Assembly: GCA_046095485.1 (NCBI GenBank)
Contig: JBJTJN010000088.1
Span: 1-11,457, forward strand
Reading direction: 5' to 3'
Length of the DNA stretch: 11,457 nt
Origin: SYFI01 sp046095485
GTDB taxonomy: Bacteria > Actinomycetota > Thermoleophilia > Miltoncostaeales > Miltoncostaeaceae
The notes beneath the pieces are model-generated. The model saw only the letters and a program-made list of their open reading frames with translations. It made no database searches and was not told the origin of the DNA. This document shows, in pieces, positions 6,258 to 11,131 of this stretch (its first letter is position 1; each line of letters opens with the position of its first letter). The translations under genes were made by a program, and so were the position numbers.

Positions 6258-7301
6258 ATGCCCTCCGTGCGTCCCGCCCGGACATTGCTCGCTGCGCTCT
6301 CCATCGCCCTCGCCACGGCCTCCGCGGCCGCGGCGCTGCCGGTGGTGGCCATCGACCCCGGCCATGGCGGCGCCGATTCCGGGGCCGTGGGAATCCTTCC
6401 GCCCGGAGCGATCACCGGGCTCGAGCCGCGGTTCAACGCCCAGCTGCAGCCCGTGCTGTTCGAGAAGGACGTCAACCTGGACGTCGCGAACCGGCTCAAC
6501 GCCTGGCTCATGGCGCGCGGGTTCCCCACGCTCATGACGCGCAGCACCGACAACGCCGGCGGCGACGTGCCCTACACCGACGTGGGCACCGACCTGCGGG
6601 CGCGCACCGACCTGGCCAATGCCCGCCCGGCCGAGATCTTCGTGTCCATCCACCAGAACAGCGCGAGCACCCCCGCAAGCGGCACCGAGACCTACGTGAA
6701 GATCGGCGCGCCCGCGCCCACGCAGGCGCTCGCCGCCGCCATCCAGCGATCGCTCGTGGCGTGCCTGGCGCTCACCGATCGCGGGGTGCGCGAGCGGTCG
6801 TTCTTCGTGGTGCGCGAGACCACCATGCCCGCGGTGCTGGTGGAGGGCGGCTTCCTGTCGAGCGCCACCGACGTGGCGCTGCTCGCCCAGCCGGACTTCC
6901 GCCAGAAGATGGCCGAGGCAATCGGCGGGGCCGTGTGGTCGTACGCCGGCCTCGGTGATCCCGGACCCATCTGCTCGGGGGCCGTTGCCGCCACCCCGCC
7001 GCCGGTGCCCAAGACCATCACGCTCGCGCGCGCCGGACGTGCGCTCACCCAGCGGGCCGGCATCAACCCGCGCAGGGGCGACCTCTGGATCGCCACGGTG
7101 CTCGATGCCACGGGCAAGCCGATGTCGAGCATCCCCGTGCGGGCGCGCCTGCCCAACGGCAAGGGCGTGGCGGCCACGAGCCGGCCCGACGGCAAGGCGC
7201 TCCTCGCCGTGCCACGGCGCGGCGGAAAGCTGGCCGTGGCGGTGGCCATGCCCGGTATCGCGGTGTCCGCCACCGCGCGCGTGCCACTGCGGACCCGCTA
7301 G
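6258..7301 (+). CDS. Secreted N-acetylmuramoyl-L-alanine amidase (Amidase_3)
   Basis: This 347-residue zinc enzyme cleaves the bond between N-acetylmuramic acid and L-alanine in peptidoglycan, outside the membrane. A signal peptide covers residues 1-26. The Amidase_3 domain spans about 28-230 with the expected residues in order: H36 in D-P-G-H-G-G, E69 in F-E-K-D, H132 in S-I-H-Q-N-S, and the catalytic E196 in V-L-V-E-G-G-F. The stretch between H36 and E69 is some 20 residues longer than in compact family members. After a proline linker, residues 250-347 form a beta-rich domain resembling a carboxypeptidase-regulatory/Ig-like fold, perhaps for wall binding. I give the ATG, but a GTG at 6267 is as good: the ATG overlaps a TTAGAT -10-like hexamer that would make the GTG leaderless, and the signal peptide survives. 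It is divergent from the propeller gene, and its stop overlaps the MarR stop. Confidence 0.92.
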   Translation: MPSVRPARTLLAALSIALATASAAAALPVVAIDPGHGGADSGAVGILPPGAITGLEPRFNAQLQPVLFEKDVNLDVANRLNAWLMARGFPTLMTRSTDNAGGDVPYTDVGTDLRARTDLANARPAEIFVSIHQNSASTPASGTETYVKIGAPAPTQALAAAIQRSLVACLALTDRGVRERSFFVVRETTMPAVLVEGGFLSSATDVALLAQPDFRQKMAEAIGGAVWSYAGLGDPGPICSGAVAATPPPVPKTITLARAGRALTQRAGINPRRGDLWIATVLDATGKPMSSIPVRARLPNGKGVAATSRPDGKALLAVPRRGGKLAVAVAMPGIAVSATARVPLRTR

Positions 7302-7765
7302 GCGGCGGGCTCGTCCAGGGCCTGCCAGGTCTCGTTGAGGGCAGGCAGGACGTCGGCGGGCAGGCGGTCGATGAACACGCGGTGCACCCCGCGGTGATGC
7401 GTGGGCTGTGCTTCGCGGAACCTCTTGCGGCCGGTCGAGGTGAGGCAGGCGAGCGAGCTGCGCCGATCATTGGGACACTGGGTGCGCTGCACCAGGCCCA
7501 TGGCCACCAGCCTGTCGATGAGGCGTGACAGTCCGGACAGCGACAGCAGGGCGCCATCCGCGAGGTCGCTCATGCGGGCGGATCCGCCGTCGGACTTCGA
7601 CAGCAGCAGCAGCACCTCGTACTGGGTGAGTGACAACCCGTGCTCGGCCTGCATCTCCACGTCGAGCTCGCGAACCAGCGACGCGTGTGCCCGGAGGAAT
7701 CCGTGCCATGCATCCATCTGCTGGTCGTCGAGGGGGATCGACCCGGGTCCGCGCCGTGTGGACAT
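7298..7765 (-). CDS. MarR-family transcriptional regulator
   Basis: This 155-residue cytoplasmic DNA-binding protein is a typical MarR, acting as a dimer and usually released from DNA by a small ligand. An N-terminal dimerisation helix is followed by a winged helix-turn-helix. The landmarks are L-T-Q-Y-E-V-L-L-L-L near 46-55, M-S-D-L-A-D-G-A-L-L-S-L-S-G-L-S-R-L-I-D-R-L (recognition helix), and the wing N-D-R-R-S-S-L with L-T-S-T-G. It has no Shine-Dalgarno sequence but a TACGCT box 6 bases before the ATG. It is divergent from the exonuclease gene with 98 bases between starts, so it may regulate itself or that gene; the MFS exporter about 6.5 kb away is a more distant possibility. A 203-residue reading from an upstream start overlaps the exonuclease region and was rejected. 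The target and ligand are unknown. Confidence 0.9.
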   Translation of the reverse strand: MSTRRGPGSIPLDDQQMDAWHGFLRAHASLVRELDVEMQAEHGLSLTQYEVLLLLSKSDGGSARMSDLADGALLSLSGLSRLIDRLVAMGLVQRTQCPNDRRSSLACLTSTGRKRFREAQPTHHRGVHRVFIDRLPADVLPALNETWQALDEPAA

Positions 7766-7771
7766 GAACCA

Positions 7772-7777
7772 AGCGTA
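7772..7777 (-). promoter_or_regulatory. Leaderless -10 box for marR
   Basis: TACGCT on the minus strand is followed by 6 bases and then the ATG, the same geometry as at the propeller gene. Transcription would begin at the start codon. Confidence 0.5.
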
Positions 7778-7804
7778 TGCACCCCAGCGCCCGGACTGGT
7801 GGGA

Positions 7805-7816
7805 GTACGGGCGTAC
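7805..7816. promoter_or_regulatory. Dyad GTACG-GG-CGTAC, candidate MarR operator
   Basis: A 5+2+5 inverted repeat lies in the 98-base gap between the divergent marR and exonuclease starts, 28 bases upstream of the marR -10 box and 34 bases upstream of the exonuclease box. Its position suits autoregulation; the match to a MarR site is not established. Confidence 0.3.
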
Positions 7817-7849
7817 GCGCGCGAGGCGGGTGGCGTCGGAGGCCGTTCG

Positions 7850-7855
7850 TAGGAT
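7850..7855 (+). promoter_or_regulatory. -10 box for the exonuclease gene
   Basis: TAGGAT ends 8 bases before the ATG, and no Shine-Dalgarno sequence lies between them. The transcript would have essentially no leader. Confidence 0.45.
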
Positions 7856-7863
7856 CCGCGGCG

Positions 7864-8760
7864 ATGGGAGACTCCGAGCCGCCGACCGACACGTCGCCGA
7901 TCCCATCACGGGTGCCCACTCCGGGTTCGGAGGGTGCCCATACCGCGGGTGACCGGGTGCGCGACCTCATCGCGCGCCTCGGCCGCCCGGTAACCGTGGC
8001 CGAGGTCGCGGTGGAGGCCCTGGGCATCGGGGGCTGCCCCGAGTCGGTGGCGCGCCGCCTCGCCGGCGACATCGTGGCGGGTGACTACCGGCTGGCCTGG
8101 GATGGCGACCTCATCGCCGACGCCGGCGGTGCCCGCGACGCGGTCGCGCTCGGCGTCACCAGCTTCTGCATCGTCGACCTCGAGACCACCGGCGGCGCCC
8201 CCGGGTCGTCGGCCATCACCGAGATCGGCGCGGTGCGGGTGGAGGGGCTGCGCGTCACGGAGCGGTTCTCAACGCTGGTGGATCCCGAGTGCCCGGTCCC
8301 GCCGCACATCACCGGCATCACCGGGATCGACGATGCCATGGTGCGTGGCCAGCCGGTGATCGACGTCGCGCTGCCGGCGTTCATCGCCTTCGCGCGTGAC
8401 GACGTGCTGGTGGCCCACAACGCGCCGTTCGACCTCAGGTTCCTCAACTATGAGCGCCTGCGGCTGCGCGACGGCTACTTCACGCAGCCGTGGCTCGACA
8501 CCCTCGTGCTCGCCCGGCGACTGCTGAACGGCGCCGTGCCGCGGCACGACCTGTCGACGCTGGCCGCGTGGGCGGGGTCGCCCGTGCGCCCCGCGCACCG
8601 CGCGCTGGCCGACGCCGAGGCCACCGCAAGCGTGCTCATCGCGCTCATCGGGCTCATGGGGGCGGGCGCCGACACCACGCTCGACGACGCCATGTCGATC
8701 GGGCAGCCGGCATCGCGCCGGGGGCCGACCGACCCCGGGGAGTCCGCCGCCGCGGCGTAG
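7864..8760 (+). CDS. DEDDh 3'-5' exonuclease (DnaQ/epsilon-like) with N-terminal helical domain
   Basis: This 298-residue protein is a 3'-5' exonuclease that should use two metal ions to remove nucleotides from DNA ends, in proofreading or repair. Residues 30-85 form a small helical module ending in V-A-G-D-Y-R-L-A-W. The nuclease domain (100-270) has all DEDDh residues: D105 and E107 in V-D-L-E-T-T-G, D190 in H-N-A-P-F-D, and H245 with D250 in H-R-A-L-A-D-A-E-A-T. The N-terminal module plus exonuclease matches the front part of actinobacterial proteins that continue into a UvrC/Cho-type GIY-YIG nuclease; here the chain stops after a Pro/Ala-rich tail, so that part is missing. The ATG at 7864 is chosen over an upstream in-frame start that would run through the marR promoter region. 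It lies 60 bases ahead of the MutY-like gene. Confidence 0.87.
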   Translation: MGDSEPPTDTSPIPSRVPTPGSEGAHTAGDRVRDLIARLGRPVTVAEVAVEALGIGGCPESVARRLAGDIVAGDYRLAWDGDLIADAGGARDAVALGVTSFCIVDLETTGGAPGSSAITEIGAVRVEGLRVTERFSTLVDPECPVPPHITGITGIDDAMVRGQPVIDVALPAFIAFARDDVLVAHNAPFDLRFLNYERLRLRDGYFTQPWLDTLVLARRLLNGAVPRHDLSTLAAWAGSPVRPAHRALADAEATASVLIALIGLMGAGADTTLDDAMSIGQPASRRGPTDPGESAAAA

Positions 8761-8808
8761 CGCGATCGGGCGCGGGCGGTTCGCGGTCGCGGCCACCCCC
8801 TCGCGTGG

Positions 8809-8814
8809 GACACT
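8809..8814 (+). promoter_or_regulatory. -10-like box for the MutY-type gene
   Basis: GACACT lies exactly 6 bases before the GTG start. It keeps the conserved A and final T but has G instead of the first T. The 60-base gap after the exonuclease stop has no Shine-Dalgarno sequence, so a leaderless second promoter is plausible. Confidence 0.35.
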
Positions 8815-8820
8815 CGCCGC

Positions 8821-9618
8821 GTGGCTCCCGATCCCTCGGAACAGGCGGTGAGGAATCTCGTCCGGTGGTTCCGCGACGAGGGCCCCGACCTGCCGTGGCG
8901 ACGCACGCGCGATCGCTGGGCCATCCTCGTCTCGGAGGTCATGCTGCAGGCGACGCCGGTGTCCCGGGTGCTGCCGTACTACGAGGCCTGGATGCGCCGC
9001 TGGCCCGGCGCGGCCGACCTGGCCGCGGTGCCCGTGGGCGATGCCATCGCGGCATGGCAGGGGCTGGGCTACCCGCGTCGTGCCCGCAACCTGCATGCGG
9101 CGGCCACCGTGGTGGCCCGTGAGGGCTGGCCCGCGCCCGATCGCTACCAGCACCTGCCGGGCGTGGGCGCCTACACGGCCGATGCGCTCCGGTGCTTCGC
9201 CGACGAGATGCCGGTGCTGCCCGAGGACGTCAACGTGAAGCGCGTCCTGGCGCGGCGGTTCCCGGCGGGCTGGCCCGGCGCGCCGAGGGGGCGCGCGTGG
9301 GATGCCGGCCAGGCCATGATGGACCTCGGGCGCGAGTACTGCCGCGCGCGGGCGCCCCGGTGCGACGACGGCTGCCCGCTCCGCATGGGCTGCCCTGCCG
9401 CTGACGAGGGGGTGGTGGACGAGGTGACCCCCCGCGGCAGGCGCCAGGCCCGCTACGAGGGGTCGATGCGCCAGCGGCGGGGATTCCTGTTGCGCGCGCT
9501 GGCCGAAGACGGCCGCGCGCCGGTGGATGCCGACCCCGAGGCCGCCGAGAGCCTCGTGGCCGAGGGCCTGGCCGATCGCCGGGGCCGCGTGCTGGTGCCG
9601 GCGGGGAGCGGCCGCTGA
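8821..9618 (+). CDS. mutY: MutY-type A/G-specific adenine DNA glycosylase, short form
   Basis: This 265-residue base-excision repair enzyme should remove adenine mispaired with 8-oxoguanine. The HhH-GPD core shows S-E-V-M-L-Q (general acid E39), W-Q-G-L-G-Y-P-R-R-A-R-N-L-H (79-92), the hairpin L-P-G-V-G-A-Y-T (112-119), and catalytic D136 in D-V-N-V-K-R-V. Four cysteines (174, 181, 185, 191) suit a [4Fe-4S] cluster, but the middle spacing is three residues where MutY normally has two. At the position of the Gln that wedges beside 8-oxoG in MutY structures there is A44. The C-terminus (192-265) lacks a MutT-like 8-oxoG-reading domain and instead has a short R-Q-R-R-G-F-L-L-R-A-L segment, as in short actinobacterial MutY proteins. 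The GTG start sits 6 bases after GACACT. Its stop overlaps the NUDIX start as TGATG. The family is clear; strict specificity is less so. Confidence 0.88.
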   Translation: MAPDPSEQAVRNLVRWFRDEGPDLPWRRTRDRWAILVSEVMLQATPVSRVLPYYEAWMRRWPGAADLAAVPVGDAIAAWQGLGYPRRARNLHAAATVVAREGWPAPDRYQHLPGVGAYTADALRCFADEMPVLPEDVNVKRVLARRFPAGWPGAPRGRAWDAGQAMMDLGREYCRARAPRCDDGCPLRMGCPAADEGVVDEVTPRGRRQARYEGSMRQRRGFLLRALAEDGRAPVDADPEAAESLVAEGLADRRGRVLVPAGSGR

Positions 9619-10073
9619 TGAGCCGTCGCGACGATCTGGTGATCGTGGTGGCCGCGGTGATCCGCGTAGGGCCGTGGGTGCTCATCACCCAGCGCCCCGA
9701 GGGCTCAGGGCACGCGGGGCGCTGGGAGTTCCCCGGTGGCAAGCGCGAGCCCGGCGAGCGCGACGTGGAGGCCCTCCGGCGCGAGCTGCGCGAGGAGCTC
9801 GGCATCGAGGTCGGCGGCACCCGGATGATCTGGCGCGAGGACGCCGGCCCATTGCGGCTGCGGTTCTACGAGTGCGAGTACCTGCCGGTGCAGCGCCCGC
9901 GCGCCCTGGTGAGTCCGCAGTTCCGCTGGGTGCGGCGGGAGGACCTGCCCTCGTACGACTTCCCGCCCGCTGACGATCGTCTGGTGAGGGCCCTGGCAAC
10001 TGACCGCATCGGTCGGCGCAGGCGACGGGCCCGGCGGAGACGTCGCTCCCGGCGGGTACCATCTCGCTCGTAA
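9618..10073 (+). CDS. NUDIX hydrolase, MutT/NudG-like
   Basis: This 151-residue enzyme hydrolyses nucleoside triphosphates, most likely cleaning damaged dNTPs such as 8-oxo-dGTP to the monophosphate. The Nudix box is complete at residues 41-63 (G-x5-E-x7-R-E-L-R-E-E-L-G-I), preceded by W-E-F-P-G-G-K as in MutT. The base-recognition segment F-P-P-A-D-D (115-120) aligns with E. coli MutT FPPANE but has Asp where MutT has Asn119; NudG-type CTP pyrophosphohydrolases also have Asp there, so the substrate could be a modified pyrimidine nucleotide. The last 22 residues (130-151) include 13-14 arginines and are not part of the fold. The ATG overlaps the mutY stop by one base, so the two should be translated together, pairing nucleotide-pool cleaning with mismatch removal. 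A weak GTG-free context gives no better start. Confidence 0.88.
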   Translation: MSRRDDLVIVVAAVIRVGPWVLITQRPEGSGHAGRWEFPGGKREPGERDVEALRRELREELGIEVGGTRMIWREDAGPLRLRFYECEYLPVQRPRALVSPQFRWVRREDLPSYDFPPADDRLVRALATDRIGRRRRRARRRRRSRRVPSRS

Positions 10074-10083
10074 TCGTGGGAGG
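10057..10083 (+). promoter_or_regulatory. -10 box and strong RBS of the 57-residue gene
   Basis: TACCAT (10057-10062) lies inside the end of the NUDIX gene and would start transcription near 10069. GGGAGG (10078-10083) stands 5 bases before the ATG and is the best Shine-Dalgarno sequence in the window, so this gene is leadered, unlike most of its neighbours. Confidence 0.45.
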
Positions 10084-10088
10084 TTCAC

Positions 10089-10262
10089 ATGGCGAAGGCC
10101 AAGAAGGAGCGCCGGAGCAGCTTCCGGACCATGCAGGGCGGTGATGATGTCCTCTCGCGCCTCGATGCCCTCGCGGCGATCGAGGAGGCCGAGGAGAAGG
10201 CCCGCGCCGAATCCGCTCCCGACAACGGGGACGACCCCGGCGAGGAGCCCCGCGAGGGCTAG
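10089..10262 (+). CDS. Small charged hypothetical protein, 57 residues
   Basis: I do not recognise this protein. Its first 15 residues are strongly basic (MAKAKKERRSSFR), a short predicted helix follows (V-L-S-R-L-D-A-L-A-A-I-E-E-A-E-E-K-A), and the C-terminal third is acidic and Gly/Pro-rich (D-N-G-D-D-P-G-E-E-P). It has no cysteine, signal peptide or membrane helix, and looks soluble and partly disordered. Evidence that it is real: a strong Shine-Dalgarno sequence at ideal distance, a -10 box, codons ending almost entirely in G or C, and a strong hairpin right after its stop. It sits between the NUDIX gene (15 bases upstream) and the membrane-protein gene. A basic head and acidic tail could suit nucleic-acid or ribosome contact, but that is speculation. 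Confidence 0.72.
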   Translation: MAKAKKERRSSFRTMQGGDDVLSRLDALAAIEEAEEKARAESAPDNGDDPGEEPREG

Positions 10263-10269
10263 TCGTCCC

Positions 10270-10291
10270 CGGCTGGGCCCCGGCCCAGCCG
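10270..10291 (+). terminator. Strong hairpin after the 57-residue gene
   Basis: CGGCTGGGCC and GGCCCAGCCG form a perfect 10-base inverted repeat around a 2-base centre, starting 8 bases after the stop codon. It is the strongest hairpin in the window and fits a transcription end, although no T-run follows (common in high-GC actinobacteria). Confidence 0.55.
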
Positions 10292-10293
10292 AT

Positions 10294-10318
10294 CCCGGCC
10301 TGGTTCGCGGGAGCCGGG
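10294..10318. repeat. Inverted repeat just upstream of a -10 box
   Basis: CCCGGC (10294-10299) and GCCGGG (10313-10318) flank a 13-base centre and end 2 bases before TAACCT. It overlaps where a -35 element would be, so it may be an operator for the membrane-protein gene. Confidence 0.3.
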
Positions 10319-10320
10319 TC

Positions 10321-10326
10321 TAACCT
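10321..10326 (+). promoter_or_regulatory. Leaderless -10 box for the membrane-protein gene
   Basis: TAACCT is followed by 7 bases (CATCCCC) and GTG. The string closely resembles the propeller-gene start, TAGCCT-CATCCC-ATG, supporting a common promoter/start pattern. Confidence 0.5.
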
Positions 10327-10333
10327 CATCCCC

Positions 10334-11131
10334 GTGAGCACGCTCGATGCCGCCGGGCGCCCCGGAGCGCCCCTGCCCCTTCCGCGTCGCCTCTGGGCGG
10401 CCGTGGTGGTGGTGCTGGAGCGCCCGCGGTTCTTCATCCCGTTCCTCGTGGCGCTCACGTCGCTGGGGCTGTGGCTCGACTCCCTCGGAGGCCTCGGCTG
10501 GCAGATCGCCCTGTCGGTGGTGGCCTGGACGGTGCTCATCGCCGCGTGCGTGCCGCTCACGCCGCTCGACCGCTCGCGCGTGTTCGTGGTGGTCGTGGTG
10601 GCCACCACGGCCGAGCTCATCTTCTCGACACTGCTCGGCGTGTACGACTACCGCCTCGGCAACCTGCCCCTGTTCGTGCCAGCGGGCCACGGCCTGGTCT
10701 ACCTGGCGGGCTACCGGTTCTCGCAGACGCGAATCGCCAGGGTGCACCCCCGCATCATCGTGGGCATCGCCATCGCCGGCGCGCTGGGCTGGGGCATACT
10801 GGGCCTCACCGACTGGCTCGGGCGCGTCGACGTCGCCGGCGCCATCGCGGTGGCCGTGCTGGTGGTGTTCCTCATCATCGGCCGCGCGCCCGTGCTGTAC
10901 GCCGGGGTCTTCTTCTTCGTGGCCTTCCTCGAGATCTGGGGAACGTGGGTGGGCACCTGGGTGTGGCATGAGTACGTGCCGGGGCTTGGCATCACCAACG
11001 GCAACCCGCCGAGCGGAGCCGCCGCCGGGTACGTGCTGTTCGACATCTGCGCCCTGGCCTTCGCGCCCGCCGTGCTGGCGGCGTGGCGCTGGGGTGCCCG
11101 GCGCCTGCGCCCGGGTTCCGCCGGGGCCTGA
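10334..11131 (+). CDS. Multi-pass membrane protein of unknown function
   Basis: This 265-residue protein has about seven hydrophobic segments (near 33-50, 56-74, 82-101, 114-126, 140-158, 167-184 and 187-205, with another at 231-251), so it is an integral membrane protein. Conserved-looking polar residues lie in or beside the segments: E94, the G-N-L-P-L-F-V-P-A-G-H-G block (109-120), E200 followed by I-W-G-T-W-V-G-T-W-V-W-H, and the loop N-G-N-P-P-S-G (222-228). His and Glu inside membrane helices plus an aromatic belt hint at a metal-binding or enzymatic role rather than a simple channel, but I do not recognise the family. The GTG start is supported by the TAACCT box 7 bases upstream; there is no Shine-Dalgarno sequence. 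Its stop overlaps the ATG of the next gene, implying a shared role. Confidence 0.8.
   Translation: MSTLDAAGRPGAPLPLPRRLWAAVVVVLERPRFFIPFLVALTSLGLWLDSLGGLGWQIALSVVAWTVLIAACVPLTPLDRSRVFVVVVVATTAELIFSTLLGVYDYRLGNLPLFVPAGHGLVYLAGYRFSQTRIARVHPRIIVGIAIAGALGWGILGLTDWLGRVDVAGAIAVAVLVVFLIIGRAPVLYAGVFFFVAFLEIWGTWVGTWVWHEYVPGLGITNGNPPSGAAAGYVLFDICALAFAPAVLAAWRWGARRLRPGSAGA

Noticed and set aside
7777..7863. 327-residue version of the exonuclease
   Set aside because: The extra N-terminus crosses the marR promoter and the TAGGAT box; the ATG at 7864 sits right after that box.
7766..7909. 203-residue version of the MarR protein
   Set aside because: It runs through the divergent promoter region and into the exonuclease start; MarR proteins are about 150 residues and the TACGCT box supports the internal ATG.
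8761..8808. Possible terminator between the exonuclease and mutY
   Set aside because: Only short overlapping GC repeats are present, with no single clear stem, and nothing distinguishes it from background.
10259..10969. Minus-strand frame antisense to the membrane protein (and plus frames 10347-11360, 10471-10971)
   Set aside because: Compositions are His/Glu/Arg or Ser/Arg/Trp-rich and lack any fold; the 10334 frame gives a coherent membrane protein.
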